A stretch of 21,714 nucleotides of DNA from Chara braunii (lineage: Eukaryota > Streptophyta > Charophyceae > Charales > Characeae), in the NCBI GenBank assembly GCA_003427395.1, contig BFEA01000383.1:538930-560643 (forward strand). The letters run 5' to 3'. Within the stretch, counting starts at the first letter, position 1. Each line of letters opens with the position of its first letter. This document shows, in pieces, positions 1 to 7,310 of this stretch. The position numbers were made by a program, and so were the translations under genes. The notes under the pieces are model-generated. The model had not been told where the DNA came from, made no database searches, and saw only the letters and a list, made by a program, of their open reading frames with translations.

Positions 1-252
1 TTTTTAGATTCCTCGTTTTTTTTGCTCATACGAGCTGGAAAAACGTTCGTTCGGATCGAGCAAACTTAAAAAAAAAAAAAAAAAACAACGCAACGAGGCA
101 ACAACCTCTTGGGAGCAAAAGGAAGAAGAACAACCTTTTCAGGCTGTGTGGTAGCATGCTTAGCTTCCCACTTAGAAACGCACGAATATTCGTGGTCCCC
201 AGATCTACAATCTCGCGAGTCACGATACACGCGTAGAAGTTGAACTGTGGGA

Positions 253-260
<8 letters not shown>
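1..260. other. Intergenic sequence with poly-A tract
   Basis: No coding signal is seen. An uninterrupted run of 18 A lies at 68-85. Open frames here are short and run through the homopolymer, so I do not call them genes. Confidence 0.6.

Positions 261-322
<62 letters not shown>
261..322. repeat. (GA)n microsatellite
   Basis: About 31 uninterrupted GA dinucleotides. The open frames across it on both strands are low-complexity artefacts (Arg-Glu or Leu-Ser dipeptides). Its purity suggests it is young and likely polymorphic in length. Confidence 0.97.
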
Positions 323-326
<4 letters not shown>

Positions 327-561
327 ACGGGAGGGCTAGGAGAAGGAGGACCTACCTCTCCCAACCTGCCAGATGCCCTCCCCGTTTTCAGGGGAAGGGC
401 AGAGCGAAATGAGGAAGGGGTTGTTGCATGCAACAACATGCACTTGGCGGAGGTATCATGTATGAGCCAGGTGTAGTATAGTTAGAATTAGCTTTGTTTT
501 TATTTTATTTTTGTTTTCTTTTCTTTATTTTCGTAAGGATACTTGTCCTCACGAGCTGCTG
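323..561. other. Spacer, T-rich at the end
   Basis: No gene recognised. Positions about 490-535 are T-rich (runs of TTTTATTTT type). This T-rich stretch directly precedes the string of stem-loops that begins at 562. Confidence 0.5.
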
Positions 562-1015
562 CCTCTGGCAGAAACTGAAACTGCCAGAGGTAACTCTCAG
601 CCTCCCATTTTTAGAGGGAGCCTGGAAATTGAGGGGTCATAGAGAAAAAGGTTAAGTACAACCTTTTCCTGGATGTATCTGACCAGGGAAAAGGGTCTAG
701 ATACATCAAACTGAAAGGGGTTGTATCTTTCCAACCCCTCATCAGAAAACTAAAATAAAAACAGTTTTGGAAATACCACGACCCCAGCTATCTCGTGAAA
801 ATCCGAGATAGCTGGGGAAAAGAAAAAAAAAAGAAAATAAGGGCAGTTAAAGAAATTGCCCTCACTAAGGTTGTGGTTGTGGTGTGGCCGCAGTTAGCCC
901 TTGATCTTAGCCAGATCAAGGGCTCGCTGTGAGCCCACGATTTTAACTGCCCTCACTAAGGCTGTGGCTGTACTGCGGCCGCAGTTAGCCCTTGATCTTG
1001 GTCAGATCAAGGGCT
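562..1015. repeat. String of consecutive stem-loops
   Basis: Ten inverted repeats follow one another with almost no gap. Arm pairs are 562-571/581-590 (10 of 10), 598-606/616-624 (8 of 9), 646-653/660-667 (8 of 8), 672-680/699-707 (9 of 9, with GACC/GGTC nested inside), 716-723/732-739 (8 of 8), 746-751/763-768 (6 of 6), 782-795/804-817 (14 of 14), 841-845/857-861 (5 of 5), 896-907/913-924 (12 of 12) and 987-998/1004-1015 (12 of 12). Except for the last two the arms are unrelated to each other. Perfect 12- to 14-bp arms with loops under 10 nt are not expected by chance in a window of this size. No start codon, RNA-gene signature or known family was recognised. It could be a structured non-coding RNA or a product of repeated palindrome-forming mutation. 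Confidence 0.8.
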
Positions 1016-1039
1016 CATTGTGGACCCGCGATTTTGCCT
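858..1039. repeat. Two tandem 91-bp units, each with a 12-bp hairpin
   Basis: Unit one is 858-948 and unit two is 949-1039. Both begin GCCCTCACTAAGG and both contain the hairpin AGCCCTTGATCT / AGATCAAGGGCT. The hairpin arms are identical between copies, whereas the 5-nt loop differs (TAGCC against TGGTC) and several flanking bases have changed. The duplication lies at the right end of the stem-loop string. Confidence 0.9.
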
Positions 1040-1339
1040 GAGGGCTAGAGTGACATCCAACCCTCCTCAACCACTATCAAACAGGCAACTGTCCCCAGCT
1101 ACCACAGAAAGCAGTCGTGCTACCAGTGTATGACGAGCACACTTTAGTGCTGCTGAGATGCTGGAAGTGCTGCCTGAGGCAACGTGGGAGGAGGCTGGAG
1201 GTCTACAGAGGAGCGAGAGAAGAGGAACTCCACAGCCATAGCCAAGGCAGGGAGCACTCTGTTCCCCTCCCCTCTGGTTGGTGCTGGCCCCATGGGACTG
1301 AACCAGGGACGTTGCGGGACTACGGCGGAGCGACACTGT
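1040..1339. other. Spacer without recognised gene
   Basis: Moderately GC-rich. Short open frames exist on both strands (1067-1336 minus, 1117-1341 plus) but overlap each other, have no recognisable domain and look like chance frames. Confidence 0.4.
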
Positions 1340-1365
1340 AAAATTTGGGCCTAGGCCGAAATTTT
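1340..1365. repeat. 26-bp quasi-palindrome
   Basis: The halves 1340-1352 and 1353-1365 are complementary at 12 of 13 positions, centred on GGCCTAGGCC without a loop. The right half reads GGCCGAAATTTT, the same GCCGAAATTTT word as in the degenerate repeat just downstream. Confidence 0.8.
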
Positions 1366-1369
1366 ATTT

Positions 1370-1690
1370 TGGCCAGCCATTTTTCCACTTTAGTGAGAAA
1401 ATGTTGCCGAAATTTTACAGCGACAAGTAGCAACAGCAAGGTTGTTGGCAGCGGTACCGGCGGATTAGACCTGTGGCAAGCCGTTTTTCCACTTGCGTGG
1501 GGAGGTGCTGCCGAAATTTTACGGCAATGAGCAGTGGACGGCTAGGCTGTCGGTCGTGGTACTGCCAATTTTTTCCTGTGGCAAGCAGCGAACGACAAAG
1601 TTACTGGCGGCGGTACCAGCGGAACGGACCTACGACAGGGTGAATTCCCACTATTGTGGAGAAGTGCTGCAAAAAAACTTCCGACACCAA
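1370..1690. repeat. Degenerate repeat with GCTGCCGAAATTTTAC motif
   Basis: Three diverged copies of a block run TTTTCCAC, short loop, GTGG-like, then GCTGCCGAAATTTTAC: about 1383-1417, 1485-1525 and 1647-1680. A second shared piece (GCGGTACCGGCGG-like) occurs near 1451 and 1610, about 160 bp apart. Each TTCCAC/GTGG pair can form a small hairpin whose loop differs by copy. The same word in the opposite orientation (AAATTTCGGCAGC) occurs at 6802-6905. I recall similar words from plant repeats but cannot confirm this here. Confidence 0.65.
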
Positions 1691-1696
1691 CGACAC

Positions 1697-1727
1697 TAAT
1701 TTTAGTAGCGTTATGCTACCAAAATTA
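1697..1727. repeat. 13-bp-arm hairpin
   Basis: Arms 1697-1709 and 1715-1727 match at 12 of 13 positions around a 5-nt loop. It immediately follows the third copy of the degenerate repeat. It lacks a T-run that would suggest a terminator, and no flanking gene is visible. Confidence 0.8.
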
Positions 1728-2015
1728 GAGTTCAGGCAGTGCTAGATGGAAAGGAGGTGTTGCCGTGTCAGGAGGTCAACGACAATGTCAGTGGGGATAT
1801 CATTTTGGGGTTAGGAACCGGTGAGGAGATGACACGTTATTTCAGCAAAGGCGGGACATCTTGCATTGGCCAAGTAAGACCGGTGGGACTGGTGTGACAT
1901 GTGAGTAAGATCGGTGGTGCCAGCGAGGAGAGGCTGGGTATTTATTTTTTGTGAGAACCAGGGGAGGTTATTTTGGCAAGTGATATCATCTGGAAGTGTA
2001 AAGAAAAAACCGGGG
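1728..2015. other. Spacer without recognised gene
   Basis: No domain or RNA gene is seen. It is rich in GGGACTGGTG-like words that resemble loose relatives of the 30-bp minisatellite that follows. Confidence 0.4.
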
Positions 2016-2147
2016 ACCGCCTGGGACCACGCGGTACCAGTTGGCACTGGCGCGGACCAACTGGTGCAAGTGGACACTAACGTGGACCACTTGGGACTAA
2101 TTGGTACGGACGTGGGACCGCCTGGAACTAGTTGGGACTGTCTTGGA
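2016..2147. repeat. 30-bp minisatellite forming inter-unit hairpins
   Basis: About four diverged units start near 2027, 2057, 2087 and 2118. The end of one unit pairs with the start of the next: ACCGC 2016-2020 with GCGGT 2031-2035, ACCAGTTGG 2036-2044 with CCAACTGGT 2057-2065 (9 of 9), and CAAGTGG 2067-2073 with CCACTTG 2087-2093 (7 of 7). The loops of the last two are alike (CACTGGCGCGGA and CACTAACGTGGA) while the arms differ. The next junction has lost pairing. A 126-codon plus-strand frame (1914-2294) crosses the repeat; its Gly/Thr/Asp-rich product resembles no known family and I treat it as a by-product of the repeat. Confidence 0.75.
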
Positions 2148-2149
2148 AA

Positions 2150-2905
2150 CAATATTTTTTGGGGGAACTTGTGCGACTTGGCGCCATCAGATCTGGGACT
2201 ACAGCGTGTGGAACTTGAAAATCGGGAACAGATTGGGACAAGCAGTTGGCCTAAGACTTGCCTTGGGACTGCAGTTTTTACTTGGTTTTCTTGAGTGATC
2301 AGGGCGGATTTGACACCACTTCACTCAAGGTCAGTTGATTTCTTTTCACACCGGTATGAACCCACACTTTGTTCGACCCTGTTTCTTTTGAATGTTCAAA
2401 AGAAAAAGGTTGAGTGAAGCGTGTGTGGTCATGCATGTGAAAATGTGGGATCTGACGGGGGTATGGGTTGCTGGATTTTCTGGTTTTGTGGTTGTTTTTG
2501 TGTGTACAGGTAAGTAGAAGGATGCTTGCAAAGGAGATTGATTATGCCTATTTGAAAAAAAAAAAATGATTGTCTTCTTTTTACTTTTCACCTGTCTGTA
2601 TGCCAATAACGATTCGTTGTTTTGAAAAACGTTAATTATGTGAGCACCGTAGAATGAATTCGATTGAAATCAAGCAGATAAGGTCAAATGGTCTTATCTA
2701 CCTATATCTGTCCAAATGATTTTCATTTTCTATCACCTCTAACCCTTTTCGTCTAAATTACCTCAGGGCTTAGGCAAGAGAGGATGAAAACAACTAAAAA
2801 AAAAAACTTGCAGTGAACACGTTCTCTCTTTCAAGGAAGCATTTGGGGCGGGGGTTCGTTCCTTTAGGAATCCGCCCTGTTATCGAGCCGGAGTGGACTG
2901 TTCTA
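2150..2905. other. Spacer without recognised gene
   Basis: AT-rich, with A-runs near 2557-2566 and 2798-2806. A minus-strand frame at 2346-2606 (86 codons) is Lys/Thr/Pro-rich with no domain; I regard it as chance. Confidence 0.45.
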
Positions 2906-2917
2906 GGGGGGGGGGGG
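2906..2917. repeat. Poly-G run (12 G)
   Basis: Twelve consecutive G, a likely site of length variation and of sequencing error. Any frame crossing it (for example 2813-2998) is unreliable. Confidence 0.95.
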
Positions 2918-3909
2918 AGTACTTTGTCGATTTGGTGGAGACGGTCTGACTTCTTAGATCCGAGTCTTGTGCTCGGGCGAGGAGGAGGAGTACCCTAGAC
3001 CACTTCCTAGAGGGAGAGGCATCCAATACTTCAAGCAATACACCTGATCAAGAATCATCCGCAAAGCAGCCTGTCATCCAAAAAAATTGGGAATGTATGA
3101 AGATGAGTGTGTGCATGTCTAATTTAAGGTCCGCGGTAGAATGATATTGATAACTTTGGCAGTGCATCTCATCAAGTCAAAACTAAGACAGACCGACTAC
3201 CTTGTCGACCGCATTGAGATGATTGAGATTATTGTCGAAGCCAACTTCCAGTTGGTGGCTCAGTATAATGTTTTGTTTGATCAAGTCTGACTCAAGAAGG
3301 TCAAATTTTATTTTGATATTGTGTTATTCAATGTATCTAATGATAATTTGGATTCCTTCAATTATCATTTTAGATTGGGTATGTTTTTGTCCACTACGGT
3401 CGACTATTTTCGAGGTAACTATGTGTGGTTGTTGTAGCTTTCTTTTGACTCGTATTTAAAGGGACTAGAATTGAGTTGGGGGTTTCACACCTGGTTGAGA
3501 CCCTCCTCGTCGATCGGCATATGCTTAGTACTGAGGATATCAGCGCCCTAAGGAACGGACGACGACCGGGTTTAATAGGCGTTTTAACAGCGTACACCTA
3601 TACTACAACGAACGAGCAAGCGCCCTCGACTCACCCACCTCTGCAATTGCATGAAAAAGTTTTCGCACACGGGTCAGTAGCTCAGTAGGGATACGCCCCT
3701 AAGGGTGGTGACAGCCCCTTAGGGAAGCAAGTTGTGCCCCGCCGGAACCTATCCTGTCGTAGGATACCGCGAGATGTACAACCGGCGTACCCGGCTAGAG
3801 CGGCGAAGGGACGACACGACCACGCACCCGTCTCGGCAGCTCGCGGGATTATTTTACGTCATCCCCGAGTTGTTTCTATATATTTTGTTTTGTTTTACTC
3901 CTGCGTGAC
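2918..3909. other. Spacer upstream of the plus-strand Gag relic
   Basis: No intact gene. In one plus frame about 3199-3450 reads as a mostly open, aromatic-rich stretch with few stops, but no motif was recognised. At 3671-3688 there is a tRNA A-box-like word (TAGCTCAGTAGG) with no matching B box or cloverleaf. A hairpin TATCCT/AGGATA lies at 3750-3766. If the downstream relic belonged to an LTR element, its leader or LTR would be expected here, but no matching direct repeat was found by eye. Confidence 0.35.
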
Positions 3910-4622
3910 ATGGCCGGGAGGGCTCCCGCGCTTTGCAAAAAGGTGGGAGCCGATGTGCTCGACAACGTGGGTCCTCCTCACCAGCCGATCTTGAGCCTCA
4001 CATCAAAGTGTTTCAGGACGCCCACCTCATTTGCGATGAGGCACTCCTACCTGAGGTCCTTTTGAACAACAGGTTCATTGCTAGTCTTCTGACTGACTAC
4101 CACATCGAGCTTTGGCGACAGAGCTTCGCCTCCTCAGAGAAGGCCTACGAGGCTGCTCGACAGTACGAGAAAATGCGGAGTCGCTCCTCCAACGCCCCAT
4201 CTTCTTCGCCATCCACCGCCGTCGCTACCTAGTCATGCGGCACCACTCGCGGTCGATCCTCCTTCGCCGACCACTTTCACCGACCACCTCAACCTGAAGC
4301 GTCATTCTCTCGGCGCTACAGTTCTCTAGAGTACGGCGAGCCTGGGCGAGGACACCTCGGTCGAGCTTGACCCTACCCTTAGGGACACCCCACAGGACAT
4401 CAAGCTTTGAAACGTTATCCAGTAGCACTTGGATGACGACACTGTCCCAGTGGCCGAGCGCCTTCAGATGGCCATGTCCGCCATGGGTTATGCACGCAGT
4501 CGGGTTGCACAGGCTGGCGCCCGCACGTCACAGTTCCGTAGATAGACCTCCCGCAGGGTTTTGTCCCTCCTCGCGAAGCTCTATCCCCTAAGGAGGGTGC
4601 CGCCCTCGAGGCCCGTCGTGGT

Positions 4623-4664
4623 TACCTTCGTTACCACCAGAATGGACACACCTCCTCACGGTGT
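4623..4664 (+). other. Zinc-knuckle relic with two Cys changed to Tyr
   Basis: The translation is Y-L-R-Y-H-Q-N-G-H-T-S-S-R-C. Spacing matches the retroelement CCHC knuckle C-x2-C-x4-H-x4-C exactly, with TAC in both positions where TGC or TGT would encode the first two cysteines. A G-to-A change at each would explain it. The knuckle could not bind zinc as it stands. Confidence 0.5.
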
Positions 4665-5379
4665 TTATACCATGTCGTCCTCCATCAACACTTTGCTTGC
4701 ATTTCTCCTTAACGCCGCTCTCAGTCCCCCCCCCGGCCCTGCCTGGCCAGCCCCACCCAGCTAGCCACAGTGCAGTGCACCGCTGAGGCCTCGCACGTAG
4801 CTGACTTCCCAACCACCAAGTCATAGTTTGCCCCATTGGCTACCCCACTAGAGGATCCTCAGGACATGACAGACGCAGTTCCCTCTGCCCCTCCGTCTGT
4901 CAAGGTACCGTCTGCCTCACAGCAGACCGCTATCGGGCGCATCGGTCCCGCAGGGGGACCCTCCAAGCTGTGTCACGCAGAATTTTGCAGGACTTCGTCG
5001 TAGAGCGCGTTTTGCCGCTTCGGCCGAGTGTGTCAACTCACCTCTCGCGAGCCCCTACGACAGGACAGGGTCACGCGAGGCACTGCTTAGCTCCACCCGC
5101 AATAGCTGTCACCATCCCTTGGGTGGGCGTATCCCCGCCAAGCTACCGAACCACGTGTGAAAGTTTTTCGTATGCAATCGCAGAGGTGCCCCGACCGAGG
5201 GCGTTTATCGTTCGCTGTAGCATATCGGGTACGCGCGGTCAAACGCCCCTCAATCGGACCCGTACGCGAATCCATGCATTAGGGGGCTGAGGTCCCAAGT
5301 ACGACTCGTCGTCGGTCGACCAGGACGCAATCCACACACCACGCGTTACACCACAACACTTACATACACGGAAGCACAG

Positions 5380-5409
5380 AAAATAAACAACACAACAACA
5401 CAACAACAC
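5380..5409. repeat. CAACA-type simple repeat
   Basis: Short imperfect run of AACAACAC units inside the last open part of the Gag relic. It encodes Asn/Thr-rich low-complexity sequence in the relic frame. Confidence 0.7.
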
Positions 5410-5438
5410 TCCTAGTCCCTTCAGTATCTGACCCATAA

Positions 5439-6061
5439 CCTTTTAACACGGTAATCGGTTAGACGTCACGCGAGAGACTCAACATAAAAACTGCACGGGC
5501 GCTAGGCCTTTCTCATATCGACCAGCGATGCAAGTCTACGCAAGCAGTCGCAACAATGATGGAGTACTATGTGGTACCCACAATCGTGAGACCCCTGATA
5601 ATTTCGGGGGTCACGCTTCGGGCAGTACCTTCCTTAGGTGTCAAATGTGATGTCGTACCTGGTCGTTTAAATCGGACTTCCATCTTCAAAATACATGACT
5701 TTCACAAAACGTATATAATAAAAGCAACTAATAACGCTCTACTTTCCATTACCCGTGGGACTCGACCCTATCAAAGGATCGAAGAGAAGGCGCTAAGTTA
5801 AACGCGAAGTTCTGAATCTTAATTGGGGAATACGACACTCAAGTGTCGGCTGACATGCGCCAAGAGAGGTTAATCTATCGACGCTAGACAACCGCCAAGG
5901 CGATTGATCACCACACCCTCTTCTGCACCCTGCGGAGAGTGGGTGGTACACAGGTTCAAACCTGCGGTGGCTGTCAACTCTCGTGGACTAGTGTGCAAGC
6001 TCCATCATCCAAGGCCTGGAGAGAGATCAAGGGGTTTGACTTTGACGGCTGCCAGAAACTA
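5439..6061. other. Spacer without recognised gene
   Basis: The only clear structure is a small perfect hairpin at 5834-5849 (CGACAC/GTGTCG, 4-nt loop). The phrase AGGTTCAAACCT near 5952 resembles a tRNA B box but has only a 6-nt loop and no A box at the right distance. A plus frame at 5556-5801 (81 codons) shows no motif. Confidence 0.4.
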
Positions 6062-6064
6062 TAA

Positions 6065-6262
6065 CGTCCAACCAAAATAATTTTAAAGAGTAAGAGTAAG
6101 GATAATCCACATAGTCAAGCAGAAGTTTGTGTGGTATTAGACGATCACTCTCACATCAGTTGTGTGGCTTGTCAATCAGCATTCACGCAATACCCATACC
6201 ATCACCAAGCTCAATTGAAAAGATTTTATAAGCATACCTGCGATCACACAAGGTTCAAATAA
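6065..6262 (+). other. Open frame with Cys/His-rich motif, no start
   Basis: A 65-codon frame between TAA 6062 and TAA 6260 has no ATG. It reads CVACQSAF near the middle and KHTCDH near the end, so C-x2-C is followed about 24 residues later by H-x3-H, loosely like a BED or C2H2 finger. An open frame of this length can occur by chance in AT-rich DNA, and no neighbouring transposase is visible, so a functional assignment is not justified. Confidence 0.2.
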
Positions 6263-6788
6263 CAACGACATCGCACACACTAAGGGAGTCAACTTTACTG
6301 CTTTTCTGCGGCTCACTCCCTGCCTTGTGCATACAAACCCCAATCAATTTTCACCATCCCTGAAATAACGGTACTCAGTCTCTTAGAAATGACCCTTTAA
6401 AAAGAAGTCTGGGTGAAAACCCTAATAAACATAAAACCAACAAGAGCCAAAATTTTAGGTTGAGATGCAGAAGCAGGGAAGTTGTGTCGCAAACCGATGA
6501 ATCGACAACCGACATGTTATCAGTGATAACAGAAGAATGGTCTTTCGTAGGATCAGGTCGAACAAGTCGAGCCTTCAATCAGATTCGTAGACCTGAATCA
6601 CATTCCAGGCCAAAACGGACCAAACTATGTTTTAAGGAGAACATGCTCCATATCGGGGCCTAATTTCCCTACTAATCTTTCCCTCGCCTTCTCTTAATAG
6701 ATCCTAAAAGTCACTAGCAATTTTTGCAGCATCTCCTCTCGACAGGGCGAATTGTCAAGTTCTGCCTAGCAGAAAATAATCTAACTCT
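6263..6788. other. Spacer without recognised gene
   Basis: AT-rich, no domain, RNA gene or strong repeat seen. The overlapping short frames on both strands (6375-6663) look like chance frames. Confidence 0.4.
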
Positions 6789-6915
6789 CTAAATTCTACA
6801 AAAATTTCGGCAGCGCTTCCCGTAGGTAAAGTGCCTTTCAGAATTTCTACGAGTCAAAAAATAACTAATTCTTTCAGATTTGTAGAAATTTCGGCAGCAC
6901 TTCCCATAGGAACAG
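6789..6915. repeat. Two copies of the AAATTTCGGCAGC motif
   Basis: Diverged copies at about 6789-6836 and 6878-6915 share (T)GTAGAAATTTCGGCAGC, then CTTCCC(G/A)TAGG. In reverse complement this is the GGGAAGTGCTGCCGAAATTT block seen three times at 1370-1690. The two loci therefore carry the same short repeat in opposite orientation, more than 5 kb apart. Confidence 0.7.
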
Positions 6916-7310
6916 GAGACTGCCAAGATTTATACAAAGCTGAAAACAGAAAGACAAAGCAAAGTTATACTTGAGACTAACTTCTGACACTTACTTGATA
7001 GTTAGAACAGGAGATTGGTTATACGATTCTATTTCAGAGGATGGTATCGTGAGTTATTGCCAATTCTAACTTCAAGGGTCAGTTCTATCTTTATCCCAAA
7101 CTTCTCTTACATCATTCATCTCATCCACCTAAAGCTCCAGCACTCGACGAGCATCTAAATGCAGCTAACCTATCAAAAAGGCGCCCCAGAGTGAGAGCCC
7201 ACAAGCATGCATAAGCAAACATCTCTCACAATCCCACATCAGTTTGGTCCAAGTAGTTCGTTAAATCTCTCAGTTTCTTCTCCTTTATATCCCCTTTTTC
7301 CTATGACATA
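6916..7310. other. Spacer upstream of the hairpin array
   Basis: AT-rich. No coding or RNA feature recognised, and no clear promoter could be assigned for the array that follows. Confidence 0.35.

Larger units (their letters stand above)
3910..5438 (+). pseudogene. Decayed Gag-type polyprotein relic
   Basis: A retroelement capsid-type polyprotein, no longer expressible. A plausible original start is ATG 3910, reading MAGRAPAL. The frame then shifts near 3990 into the frame of 3933, where 3990-4232 reads as a Gag-like helical region (LWRQSF and EAARQYEKMRSR). TAG at 4230 is followed in frame by an Arg/Gly-rich tail to TGA 4368. A shift near 4360 gives a stretch with AERLQMAMSAMGYARSRVAQ, coiled-coil-like, ending at TAG 4543. 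From about 4546 the first frame resumes and stays largely open to TAA 5436, with stops at 4710, 4824, 5001, 5088, 5103 and 5280. Positions 4623-4664 keep exact CCHC spacing but read Y-x2-Y-x4-H-x4-C. Several stops are TAG, consistent with CAG to TAG change. The Gag identity is inferred from the knuckle spacing and layout; it could be another repeat-encoded protein. Confidence 0.5.

Noticed and set aside
258-476. 72-codon plus frame and 61-codon minus frame over the GA repeat
   Set aside because: Both are produced by the (GA)n microsatellite and encode dipeptide repeats.
3665-3740. tRNA gene suggested by TAGCTCAGTAGG
   Set aside because: Only the A box matches; the D-stem does not close, and no B box or acceptor pairing is found downstream.
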